DNA from: Mycolicibacterium sp. P1-5 | GTDB lineage: Bacteria > Actinomycetota > Actinomycetes > Mycobacteriales > Mycobacteriaceae | Reading direction: 5' to 3' | NCBI RefSeq assembly: GCF_008329565.1 | Contig: NZ_NPKT01000002.1 | Span: forward strand, 310,001-374,000 | DNA: 64,000 nucleotides | Shown here: piece after piece, positions 28,217 through 36,180 of the stretch | Layout of the letters: every line of letters starts with the position of its first letter | Numbering within the stretch: position 1 is the stretch's first letter | Program-made: the position numbers and the translations under genes | Notes under the pieces: generated by a model | What the model saw: only the letters and a program-made list of their open reading frames with translations | Told to the model about the DNA's origin: nothing | Database searches by the model: none

Positions 28217-28795
28217 ATGATCAAGCCGCACAACACCAACCCGGAATTCGAGCTCGGGGGCATCAATCACATCGCGCTGGTGTGCTCCGACATGGAGCGC
28301 ACGGTGGATTTCTACTCAAACGTGCTGGGTATGCCGCTGATCAAGTCGCTGGACCTGCCCGACGGCATGGGGCAGCACTTCTTCTTCGACGCCGGCAACG
28401 GCGACTGCGTGGCGTTCTTCTGGTTCGCCGAGGCACCGGACGGCACAGCAGGCAGCACCCTGCCGGCCGCACTGCCCGGCCTGGGCTCGATCGTCAGCGC
28501 GGTGGGCTCGATGAACCACCTGGCCTTCCACGTGCCGGAGGAGAAGTTCGACGAGTACCGCCGCCGGCTCAAGGAGAAGGGTGTGCGAGTCGGACCGGTG
28601 CTCAACCACGACGACAGCCCCCAGGGCGCCACCCGAGAGCTCCATCCCGGGGTGTACGTGCGGTCCTTTTATTTCAATGACCCCGACGGTATTGTCCTGG
28701 AGTTCGCCTGCTGGACAAGAGAATTCGCCGAGAATGAGGCGGGAACCGCCCCCAAGACCGCGGCTGACCGCAAGCAGCCAATATCGGCCGGTTAG
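28217..28795 (+). CDS. VOC-family (glyoxalase/extradiol dioxygenase fold) protein
   Basis: The 192-residue product holds one vicinal-oxygen-chelate module pair: GINHIALVCSDMERTVDFY at about 15-33, MNHLAFHVP near 98-106, and NDPDGIVLEFACW near the end. The His and Glu residues in these segments are candidate metal ligands. The ATG at 28217 follows a G-rich site (gtggggg). Family members are lyases, isomerases or dioxygenases, so function cannot be narrowed further. Position next to TetR and DUF2236 genes matches Rv0274. The stop overlaps that of the convergent TetR gene within ttag. Confidence 0.83.
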   Translation: MIKPHNTNPEFELGGINHIALVCSDMERTVDFYSNVLGMPLIKSLDLPDGMGQHFFFDAGNGDCVAFFWFAEAPDGTAGSTLPAALPGLGSIVSAVGSMNHLAFHVPEEKFDEYRRRLKEKGVRVGPVLNHDDSPQGATRELHPGVYVRSFYFNDPDGIVLEFACWTREFAENEAGTAPKTAADRKQPISAG

Positions 28796-29412
28796 TCCCG
28801 GAACAGTCGCGGGTCGCCGAGCTCGTCGATGATCGCCGTGAGCTGATCGGCGAGTTCGGTGGGGGTCAGCGTGATCGCCCCCCCCAGCCAGGCGCTGATG
28901 GTCTGGCCCACGCCGCCGACGACGAAATGCGCGAACGCCTTGATCCGGTCGTTGGCGGGACGTTGCAGCAGCGCCTCGACGTGCTGGCCTGACAGCATCG
29001 CGAACAGCGCGCCGGATTCCTGCCGCTTGCGCACCACGGTGGTGTTGGACAGCTGCGAGCTGAACATCAGCCGGCCGATCCGCGGATCCAACTCGATCGT
29101 CCGCACGATGTTGGCCATGGCCTCCCGGTTCTGCGCCTCGACCGGGGCCGTTGCCACCGCGGCCTGCGTAGTGGCGGCCAGATCGGCCACCACCCAGTCG
29201 AAGACCGCGGCGACGAACTCGTCCTTGTCGGCGAAGCTCTCGTAGAAGTATCGGGTGGCCACACCGGCCTCGCGGCAGATGCCCCGAACCGTGAGCTCAG
29301 CGGGGTCGACGTCGCTGCCAAGCAGTTCCAGCCCGGCCTCCAGCAGACTCGCCCGGCGCCGGGCCAGACGATCGGCGGCGTGAACGCCGCCGTAGGGACG
29401 TGCCTGCGTCAT
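28792..29412 (-). CDS. TetR-family repressor (Rv0275c-like)
   Basis: This 206-residue regulator has an N-terminal helix-turn-helix: LTVRGICREAGVATRYFYESF, with R-Y-F-Y-E-S-F as the recognition-helix end, followed by D-K-D-E-F. The C-terminal domain is helical and ligand-binding. It is transcribed divergently from the DUF2236 gene with a 6-base inverted repeat in the gap, the usual layout for autoregulation and control of the neighbour. The VOC gene ends against it convergently. Confidence 0.9.
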   Translation of the reverse strand: MTQARPYGGVHAADRLARRRASLLEAGLELLGSDVDPAELTVRGICREAGVATRYFYESFADKDEFVAAVFDWVVADLAATTQAAVATAPVEAQNREAMANIVRTIELDPRIGRLMFSSQLSNTTVVRKRQESGALFAMLSGQHVEALLQRPANDRIKAFAHFVVGGVGQTISAWLGGAITLTPTELADQLTAIIDELGDPRLFRD

Positions 29413-29426
29413 TAGCCCATCTTGAC

Positions 29427-29449
29427 ATTGCCACGGCTAGGGCGGCAAT
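29427..29449. promoter_or_regulatory. Putative TetR operator in divergent gap
   Basis: The arms ATTGCC (29427-29432) and GGCAAT (29444-29449) flank eleven bases, between the start of the TetR gene (29412) and the DUF2236 gene. Its position in the only shared promoter region of the divergent pair supports an operator. The arms are short and binding is inferred. Confidence 0.45.
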
Positions 29450-29491
29450 ATTCGGAAACAATCGTTGTCAGATTTTGATAGGTGGCGCGCA

Positions 29492-30391
29492 GTGGTGATC
29501 CGTGAACCCGTCATCAGCCACGTGGATCGCCCGGTCAGTGAGCCGCCGAGGCCGTCCCGGCGTCGCGGCAAGTTGGGGCCCGGCTTCGACGACGGTCTGA
29601 TGGGTGTGGCGCTGCTGGCCGGCCCGGCGAACGTGATCATGGAACTGGCCCTGCCTGGTGTCGGCTACGGCGTGATGGAGAGCCGCGTCGAGAGCGGGCG
29701 AGCAGACCGGCACCCGGTCAAACGGGCCCGAACGACATTCACCTACCTCGCGGTGGCCACTCGCGGCACCGACGAACAGAAGAAGGCGTACCGGCGCGCG
29801 GTGAACAAGTCGCACGCCCAGGTGTACTCGACCTCCGACAGCCCGGTGCAGTACAACGCGTTCGACAAGGACCTCCAGCTCTGGGTGGCGGCCTGTCTCT
29901 ACAAAGGTGGCGTCGACGTCGCCCGCATCTTCATCGGCGAGGCTGATGACGAGACCGCTGACCGCCAATATCAGGAGGCCATGGCGCTGGCCACCACGCT
30001 TCAGGTGCCCGCCGAGATGTGGCCGGCCGACCGCGCGGCGTTCGACAAGTACTGGCAAGAGTCGCTGGACAAGCTACACATCGACGACACCATCCGTGAG
30101 TACCTGTATCCGTTTGCGGTATCGCGGATCAGGGGGGTGCGACTGCCGAAGCGGGTGCAGGAACCCCTCGAACAATTCAATCTGCTCATCACCACGGGGT
30201 TCCTGCCGCAGCGTTTCCGCGACGAGATGCGCCTTGAGTGGAACGCGGACAAGCAGCGCAAGTTCGACCGGTTGATGGCACGTATCCGGTTCGTCAACAA
30301 CCTGACTCCACGGATAGTCCGCGAGTTTCCCTTCAATCTCCTTCTCCGCGATGTGGATCGGCGCATTCGCACTGGCCGGCCGTTGGTCTGA
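29492..30391 (+). CDS. DUF2236 (MpaB/latex-clearing-like oxygenase fold) protein
   Basis: The product of about 299 residues belongs to the DUF2236 group, whose characterised relatives (rubber oxygenase Lcp, fungal MpaB) are heme or ER-bound oxygenases. Visible family features are LLAGPANVIMELALPGVGYGV, RTTFTYLAVATRGT, the segment VNKSHAQVYSTSDSPVQYNA with a conserved-looking His, and an R-V-R-L-P region near the end. Starts compete: GTG at 29492 or 29495 with AGGTGG upstream, or TTG at 29465 preceded by GGAA. Location matches Rv0276. Heme binding and substrate are not established here. Confidence 0.83.
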   Translation: MVIREPVISHVDRPVSEPPRPSRRRGKLGPGFDDGLMGVALLAGPANVIMELALPGVGYGVMESRVESGRADRHPVKRARTTFTYLAVATRGTDEQKKAYRRAVNKSHAQVYSTSDSPVQYNAFDKDLQLWVAACLYKGGVDVARIFIGEADDETADRQYQEAMALATTLQVPAEMWPADRAAFDKYWQESLDKLHIDDTIREYLYPFAVSRIRGVRLPKRVQEPLEQFNLLITTGFLPQRFRDEMRLEWNADKQRKFDRLMARIRFVNNLTPRIVREFPFNLLLRDVDRRIRTGRPLV

Positions 30392-30424
30392 GCGTCGTCA
30401 GAATCCGCGGGTACTCTCGCGATA

Positions 30425-31324
30425 ATGCGGACTGACAACGACACCTGGGACATCACCACCAGCGTCGGCTCGACGGCATTGTTCGTCGCGGCCGCCCGAG
30501 CGCTGGAGGCACAGAAACCCGATCCGCTGGCCGTCGACCCGTTCGCCGAGGTCTTCTGCCGCGCCGTCGGCGGGTCGTGGGCCGCATTGCTGGACGGCAA
30601 GGAGCCCGAGCATCCGCTGATGTCGGCGGAGTTCGGTCAGCATTTCGTCACGTTCCAGGCCGCGCGGACCCGGTACTTCGACGACTACTTTCACAACGCC
30701 ACGCAGGCCGGCGTGCGTCAGATCGTTCTGCTGGCCGCGGGCCTCGACTCCCGCGCCTACCGGCTGGACTGGCCGGCCGGCATGACCGTCTACGAGCTAG
30801 ATCAGCCGCAGGTACTGGAGTTCAAGCGCGACGCCTTGGCGGCGCACGGCGCCACTGCCAGAGCCGAGCGCCGAGAGATCGCCGTAGATTTGCGAGACGA
30901 CTGGCAACAAGCCCTGCGCGACAGCGGTTTCCGAGCCGACCAACCCTCCGCCTGGATCGCCGAAGGCCTGCTTATTTATCTGCCTGCCAGCGCGCAGGAG
31001 CAACTGTTCACCGGTGTTGACTCGCTCGCCAACGCGGGCAGCCACCTCGCAGTCGAAGAGGGCAAGCCGATGGATCGCGATACCTTCCGCGAGAAGGTGC
31101 ACGAGGCCAAATCCGTCGACGATGAGCGTGGTCAGTGGTGGCAGTTGGTGTACAACGAGCAGCACGCGCCCGCCGCGCAATGGTTCGCCGAGCGCGGATG
31201 GGTGGCCGAGGAAACGACGCTGATCGACTACCTGAAGACCGTCGGTCGCTCGGTCGAGTCCGCGGACGCCGAGGCCGCCAACATGCTGGCCAGCATCACC
31301 CTGGTGAGTGCCGTCAAACGCTGA
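30425..31324 (+). CDS. Class I SAM-dependent methyltransferase (TIGR00027/LCM-like, Rv0281-like)
   Basis: This 299-residue protein belongs to the large mycobacterial family of putative O-methyltransferases. The SAM-binding motif is [14 protein letters not shown], preceded by RTRYFDDYF. Later motifs are [13 protein letters not shown] (acidic residue for SAM ribose) and AEGLLIYLP. The start has no strong ribosome site. The gene lies 33 bases after the DUF2236 gene. In M. tuberculosis the homologue directly precedes eccA3. Here its stop is three bases from the stop of the Rv0293c-like gene on the other strand. Confidence 0.88.
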   Translation: MRTDNDTWDITTSVGSTALFVAAARALEAQKPDPLAVDPFAEVFCRAVGGSWAALLDGKEPEHPLMSAEFGQHFVTFQAARTRYFDDYFHNATQAGVRQIVLLAAGLDSRAYRLDWPAGMTVYELDQPQVLEFKRDALAAHGATARAERREIAVDLRDDWQQALRDSGFRADQPSAWIAEGLLIYLPASAQEQLFTGVDSLANAGSHLAVEEGKPMDRDTFREKVHEAKSVDDERGQWWQLVYNEQHAPAAQWFAERGWVAEETTLIDYLKTVGRSVESADAEAANMLASITLVSAVKR

Positions 31325-31327
31325 GGG

Positions 31328-32521
31328 CTAATCCCACATCACCGGTCGCAGGAACCGGTTGATCCGGCGCAGGTATTCCGGCTGGCTGACGTGCAGGATG
31401 TGGTTACCCGGGAACCAGTGCAGCGCACAGTGATCCCAGTGCTCCCACAGCGCCTCGGCCTGTTCGGGTGGCGCCAGCCGATCGCCGAGGCCGGTGATGA
31501 TCAGGCGCCGGTCCTTCGGCACCAGCGGTTGGTAGTTCAGCGCGCAGTGGTAGGCCGACGCGGCAGCCGAGTCGTCGCGGCCGATGGTGCCGAACTTTCG
31601 GCCGATTTCGATCAGCTTGTTGGCCGGCCACCACTCGTCGAATGCCGACTCGGGGGTGACCACCGGTACGTTGGGGATGACCGCCTCCAGCCGATCATCG
31701 GCCGAGGCGACCAGGGCTGAGGTGTAACCGCCCAACGACATTCCGGTGAGCGCGATGCGGTCGACGCCGGTGTCGCGCAACCAGTTCAAGACCGACCGGA
31801 AGTCGTGCACGGCCTGGCCCATGGTCTCGGCGAAACCGGCCATACCCTGCGAGAAGAAGCCGTATCCGCTGAAGGGCGAGCCTTTTTCGGCCCGACGACC
31901 GTGGAACGGCAACGTGTAGAGCAAGACGTCGTAACCGGTCTTGTAGAACCACGGCAGCGAGAAGAACAGCCCGTTGAACAAGTAGGGCGAACCCATGAAG
32001 CCGTGGATCACGCACAACGTCGGCCGCGGACCGTCGTCGTGACGCCAATGCTGCGCCCACACAACATTGTTGCGTTCCAGCCGCTTCCACTGTTTACGCA
32101 TGTCCGGGTTTACCGGTTCGAAGCTGCTGTCGAACCGCATGTTCTGGACGTTGCCATGGGCGATGTACTGGGCGATCGGGTTCGCAGGCCGGGTCGTGAT
32201 GGTGGGAACGTCGGTGGGCGCCGGGAACGACGCCGCCGGGTCGTGCCGGGCCGCCAGTTCGGCGTAGAACTCCAGGTTGCTGCGTTCCCGGTGCAGATCT
32301 GACCGGCGAACAATGCTCTTCGCAACGGTGGGCAGCATGGACGCTCCGACCAGCGAGGCGATCGCGGTGCGCAAGCCGATGTCGGCGACCGCCGAGGCGT
32401 CTACAGTGAGCCGCTGCAGCGCGGTCAGATCGGAGCGCTGTGGCAGCCCTTCGTACCCGGCGTCGGCACCCGGCACGTCGGGTACCGGCACCGGGATGGG
32501 CAGGTCGACGTTCGACGTCAT
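31328..32521 (-). CDS. Alpha/beta hydrolase domain protein (Rv0293c-like)
   Basis: The ATG at 32521 follows GGAAGG at about eight bases and gives 397 residues; an ATG at 32545 would add eight residues but lacks a ribosome site. The N-terminal 150 residues have no recognised domain. The C-terminal half is an alpha/beta hydrolase: PTLCVIHGFMGSPYLF (oxyanion region), LTGMSLGGYTSAL (nucleophile Ser), GLGDRLAPPEQ (acid) and PGNHILHVSQ (His). No signal peptide is seen. The homologue in M. tuberculosis follows eccE3 in the opposite orientation; here no ESX genes intervene. Confidence 0.83.
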   Translation of the reverse strand: MTSNVDLPIPVPVPDVPGADAGYEGLPQRSDLTALQRLTVDASAVADIGLRTAIASLVGASMLPTVAKSIVRRSDLHRERSNLEFYAELAARHDPAASFPAPTDVPTITTRPANPIAQYIAHGNVQNMRFDSSFEPVNPDMRKQWKRLERNNVVWAQHWRHDDGPRPTLCVIHGFMGSPYLFNGLFFSLPWFYKTGYDVLLYTLPFHGRRAEKGSPFSGYGFFSQGMAGFAETMGQAVHDFRSVLNWLRDTGVDRIALTGMSLGGYTSALVASADDRLEAVIPNVPVVTPESAFDEWWPANKLIEIGRKFGTIGRDDSAAASAYHCALNYQPLVPKDRRLIITGLGDRLAPPEQAEALWEHWDHCALHWFPGNHILHVSQPEYLRRINRFLRPVMWD

Positions 32522-32630
32522 TGTCGCGGCCTTCCGGTTGGACATCGGTATTTCGATGCTAACCGCGCCGACGCCTCACACAGGCGATATACCGTCGCGT
32601 ACTTTCTGTTCCGCCGAACATCGTCGTGGC

Positions 32631-33434
32631 TCAGGTCGGCAAGCCATCTCGTTCCGCGTCGGCGCGGTAGCGGTCCACCCATTCGTCGGAGCGCTGATCT
32701 GCCTGGCGTTCCAGGACCGGCGCGGGCGCCAATCCGCGGTCCAGTCCGAGCGCTTCGAGCACCTGGCCGACGATCTCAGTCAGGTTGCGCCACAACACCG
32801 GATACGGAACGTCAATGGGGTGGACGTCCTCCTCGGCGAACCAATTGCGCCAGCCTTCCTCCTGCGCGCGAAGCATCCGCACCACGTGGCCGATCGCCGC
32901 GGCGTGATACTCGGCCCTGGCGTCGCGCACCGGGTCCGGACGGCCACGCCAAACGCGGGTCTGAACCGCACGCCAGAAGGACACCGCCTGCGACACCACA
33001 TCAGGTCGATGTACGTGGATCAGTACCGGATCGCTGCCGACGACGTCTCGGATCGCCGACCGCAGGCCCGATCCCGACCGTTCGGGCAAATCCTTGGCGC
33101 GGCTGAGCAGCAGCGGGGTCTGGTTCCACATCAGCTTGCCGCCCCAAATGCCGTTCGGGGTACGACCGACGGTGCGGATATAGTCCCGCCAGATCTCGGC
33201 GGGAGCCAGGTCGGGCTTGCCCTCGATCAAGGGATCGAGCAACCGCAGAATCGACTCGTCGTCGATATCGGCGAACCACTCTCTGGGCTGCGGGGACATG
33301 CTGGTGTCGGGCAGGTACTGGAAGAATTCTTGAGGCTCACCGGCGACACCGGTGGCTCGCAACGACTCGACCAGCAGCGTGCTACCGCTGCGCTGGGATG
33401 CAAGCACAACGTAGGCGGTCGGACGATCGGGCAT
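32631..33434 (-). CDS. Stf0-type trehalose sulfotransferase (Rv0295c-like)
   Basis: Stf0 transfers sulfate from PAPS to trehalose in the first step of sulfolipid-type glycolipid synthesis. The 267-residue length fits. The PAPS 5'-phosphosulfate loop is [15 protein letters not shown] at about residues 11-25. The segments [29 protein letters not shown] and [13 protein letters not shown] C-terminal sequence agree with Stf0. The next gene on the same strand is a sulfatase, 66 bases upstream, which gives a matched sulfation/desulfation pair. No polyketide synthase for sulfolipid is in the window, so the acceptor is inferred from family. Confidence 0.87.
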   Translation of the reverse strand: MPDRPTAYVVLASQRSGSTLLVESLRATGVAGEPQEFFQYLPDTSMSPQPREWFADIDDESILRLLDPLIEGKPDLAPAEIWRDYIRTVGRTPNGIWGGKLMWNQTPLLLSRAKDLPERSGSGLRSAIRDVVGSDPVLIHVHRPDVVSQAVSFWRAVQTRVWRGRPDPVRDARAEYHAAAIGHVVRMLRAQEEGWRNWFAEEDVHPIDVPYPVLWRNLTEIVGQVLEALGLDRGLAPAPVLERQADQRSDEWVDRYRADAERDGLPT

Positions 33435-33500
33435 GCTCCGAGCGTAATGGCCGTCAACCCCAGCTGCTTGCTCTAGAAATTAAACTCTCCCTGACGAAAA

Positions 33501-34877
33501 CTATTGGGGGAAACCAACTTCATCATCTAAACCTCGTTCGGAGGCCGCTGCCGATCGGCTTGTCAGGGTGAAGCCGTTGATCTCGAAATACGTCTCGGTG
33601 TAACGGGCCGCAATGCGGGTTCCGGCGAACTCGGAGGGAATGACATCACCGGTCTTCTGACGCCAGTCGTTGAGGTGGACCGCGAGTTCTCCGGCAATGG
33701 TCTCGGCTTCCTCACTTGAACCTTCGGCCAGCAGGTTATTCGACTCGGCGGGGTCGGCTTCGAGGTCGTAGAGCTCGCGCGGCGGGCGGGGAGCGTTGAT
33801 GAACGGCTCGACTGCTTGGCCTGACGGGCTCTCCTCGATATCCAGCGGCAGGTCCAGCAGCGGTCGCTTGGCATAATTCTCGATGTAGCTGTACCTCTTG
33901 GTGCGGATCGCCCGGATGGGGTCGTAGGAATCGTGATACGTCTTCTCGGTGTAGACGTGATCACGGACGCTATTATTCTGTCCGACAAGAAGATTGGCCG
34001 CGTGGGACAGACCTTCCACATCCGCGCCGGGGCTGATGCCGACGAGGTCCAGCAAGGTTGGCATCAGGTCGACGCCGCTGAACAGATCGTCGTAAACCAG
34101 TGGTGTGCTGTGCAGCCGGCGTGGCGGCCGGATGATCGTCGCGATCCCCGTTCCGGCGTCATAGAGAGTGGACTTCGCGCGTGGGAACGCCGGGCCGTGG
34201 TCGGTCAGGAACACCACCCAGGTGTTGGCGGCCAGTCCCGTGTCGTCGAGGGTGTCCAGCAAGCGGCCGACCGCGGCGTCGGCGACGGCGATCGAGCCAT
34301 AGAAGTCCGCGAGGTCACCGCGCACTTCAGGGGTGTCGGGGAGGAAATCGGGGACGTCGACGTCGGCGGTGTCGGCCGGCTCATAGCGATCACGCGGATA
34401 CGGCCGGTGCGTTTCAAAGAACCCGGCGGTCAGCAGGAAGGGGTTGACCTGCGCCAGCGGTGCGCTCTCGGTCAGCCATTCCTGAGCCCGCTCGACGACG
34501 TATTCGCAGTACGAGTTGGACACATCGAACTCGTCGTATCCCAGCCGCGCCGGGAACGAGGTCTCGTGTTGCATACCGAAAAGTGCTGAGTACCAGCCAT
34601 TCTCGTGAAGAATATGGGGAAGCGTGCGTACGCCGGCGCGGTATTCGAAGCCGTGATGCGCCAAGCCGACTAGTCCGTTGCTGTGCGGATACCGGCCGGT
34701 GAAGAGGGATCCGCGCGCCGGCGAACACAACGGAGCGGTGGCGTGCGAGCGGGTGAACAGAATGCCCTCGGCGGCGAGCTGGTCCAGCCGCGGGCTCGAC
34801 ACTCCCGGATATCCGTAGGCACCCAGGCAACGGCCCAGGTCATGCCAGTGGACGATCAGCAGGTTGTCCCCGCTCAC
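33501..34877 (-). CDS. Sulfatase/arylsulfatase family hydrolase (Rv0296c-like)
   Basis: The 458-residue enzyme is a type I sulfatase. The formylglycine motif C-S-P-A-R starts at Cys51 (APLCSPARGSLFTGRYPHS), so activation by a formylglycine-generating enzyme is expected. Metal-binding residues are visible at the N terminus (IVHWHDLGRC) and in FLTDHGPAFPRAKSTLYDAG. The GTG start is preceded by GGAGG at five bases. There is no signal peptide, so it acts in the cytosol on a sulfate ester. It neighbours Stf0, and control of sulfated trehalose or other sulfate esters is a reasonable inference. Confidence 0.87.
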   Translation of the reverse strand: MSGDNLLIVHWHDLGRCLGAYGYPGVSSPRLDQLAAEGILFTRSHATAPLCSPARGSLFTGRYPHSNGLVGLAHHGFEYRAGVRTLPHILHENGWYSALFGMQHETSFPARLGYDEFDVSNSYCEYVVERAQEWLTESAPLAQVNPFLLTAGFFETHRPYPRDRYEPADTADVDVPDFLPDTPEVRGDLADFYGSIAVADAAVGRLLDTLDDTGLAANTWVVFLTDHGPAFPRAKSTLYDAGTGIATIIRPPRRLHSTPLVYDDLFSGVDLMPTLLDLVGISPGADVEGLSHAANLLVGQNNSVRDHVYTEKTYHDSYDPIRAIRTKRYSYIENYAKRPLLDLPLDIEESPSGQAVEPFINAPRPPRELYDLEADPAESNNLLAEGSSEEAETIAGELAVHLNDWRQKTGDVIPSEFAGTRIAARYTETYFEINGFTLTSRSAAASERGLDDEVGFPQ

Positions 34878-34988
34878 GAATGCCTCCGTTCGACTCCTCG
34901 GGTCTAGCTTGCCCGCCGGGTCACGGTGCCCGCATCCGGCGCCGGGCGCAAGGGTTATCCGCAGCCCGAATCTGCGTCGCCGCGCGAT

Positions 34989-35471
34989 TCACGGATTGTG
35001 TGGCACTCCGACCGAGCGGTAGACGTATTCCGGCGGCACATCGAATGCCAGCTGTCTGGCTGGAAGTCGGCTCAGCGCCTCGTCGGGAATGGCCACCTTG
35101 TACGTCATCGACAGGTGACCGCTGAACTGTGGATCGACGTCGGCGACATCGAGGTCCAAAGTGATTCCACTGCCAGATATTTCGACCTTGGCAGCGCCCT
35201 CATTGTGATCGCTCCAGCGGACGTCCATGGTTCGCCCGGCCACTTTGGGAACACTCGACAACGTTGCGACGGCACGCTGCGAGGTGAACACCACTGATCC
35301 GACATAGCTGGCGAAAGCCCCGCTGGCGCGCAGGCCTGGCACCTTGCCACTGAACCTGCGGCTCACCGCGACATATTCGGCGAGGTAGATGATGCCCTCG
35401 CGCTCGAACTCCTCGCGCATCGCACGGGGAAACTTACCGATGCCGAACAATCGTCGTAGGAAGACTGCCAC
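34989..35471 (-). CDS. Conserved hypothetical protein (Rv0307c-like)
   Basis: The 160-residue product has no catalytic motif I recognise. It starts at a GTG (M-A-V-F-L-R-R-L-F-G-I-G) with a basic N terminus. After that come beta-rich segments (IIYLAEYVAVSRRFSG, VGSVVFTSQRAVATL) and a C-terminal VPPEYVYRSVG. The pattern suggests a small beta-barrel or PH-like fold with no signal peptide or membrane helix. It diverges from the PAP2 phosphatase gene with a gap of about 40 bases. The length and pairing with PAP2 match Rv0307c/Rv0308. Confidence 0.72.
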   Translation of the reverse strand: MAVFLRRLFGIGKFPRAMREEFEREGIIYLAEYVAVSRRFSGKVPGLRASGAFASYVGSVVFTSQRAVATLSSVPKVAGRTMDVRWSDHNEGAAKVEISGSGITLDLDVADVDPQFSGHLSMTYKVAIPDEALSRLPARQLAFDVPPEYVYRSVGVPHNP

Positions 35472-35511
35472 GCCGACGATCGTGCCAGACTCACGTGGTA
35501 GTCAAGAAGAG

Positions 35512-36180
35512 GTGGCAGCGAAAAAAACCTGGCTGATCGCGTCGCTCGTCGTCGCGGTGGCCCTCTACGCGACGATGTGGGTCGGGTACGCCCTGAACTG
35601 GGCCTGGCTGGATGCGGTCGACACCGACCTGCTGCAGACGTTCCACAATATCGGTGCATCGCACCCCGGTTGGGTGTCGTTCTGGGTGGTGTTCTGCGTG
35701 GTCTTCGGGCCGAATGGCTTTCGAGTGGTCGCGCTGGTGTTGCTCATCGTCGCGTTGGTGCGCCGCAAACTGGCCACGGCGCTGTTCCTGGTGATCAGCA
35801 TTGGTCTGATGGGCGTCGTCACCGATGTTGCGAAGTATCTCGCCGGCCGCCCTCGGCCCGCGACGGCGCTGGCCCACGGGTCGTCGACGTCATTTCCGTC
35901 CGGGCACGCACTGGGTGTGATGGTGGGCGTCCTGGCCATGCTCACGGTGCTGTGGCCGCACCTGCGCCATCGGCTCAGGCTGGTGCTGGGCGTCCTCGGG
36001 GGCGCGTTGGTCCTCGTCGTCGGAGTGGCGCGGGTGGTGCTCAACGTTCATCACCCGTCCGATGTACTGGCCGGCTGGGCGCTGGGCTACGTCTACTTTC
36101 TGCTTTGTGTGCGACTGGTGCCGCCACGGCCGCTCAGTTCAGTGGCCGAAACACCGGCAGCACTCGATACTTCGCGCTGA
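35512..36180 (+). CDS. PAP2-superfamily membrane phosphatase (Rv0308-like)
   Basis: This polytopic membrane protein of about 222 residues has the PAP2 phosphatase motifs KYLAGRPRP, SFPSGHALG and ARVVLNVHHPSDVLAGW (the last has Ala instead of the usual Ser before Arg). Such enzymes dephosphorylate lipid phosphates or prenyl diphosphates at the membrane. The start is uncertain: GTG at 35512 is close to the purine run AAGAAGAG, and GTG at 35482 would add ten residues. The 3' end overlaps the convergent PAP2-kinase fusion gene by 47 bases. Confidence 0.83.
   Translation: MAAKKTWLIASLVVAVALYATMWVGYALNWAWLDAVDTDLLQTFHNIGASHPGWVSFWVVFCVVFGPNGFRVVALVLLIVALVRRKLATALFLVISIGLMGVVTDVAKYLAGRPRPATALAHGSSTSFPSGHALGVMVGVLAMLTVLWPHLRHRLRLVLGVLGGALVLVVGVARVVLNVHHPSDVLAGWALGYVYFLLCVRLVPPRPLSSVAETPAALDTSR

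Noticed and set aside
32277..33476. 399-codon plus-strand frame opposite the Stf0 sulfotransferase
   Set aside because: The sulfotransferase on the minus strand has the PAPS loop and family motifs; the opposite frame has none.
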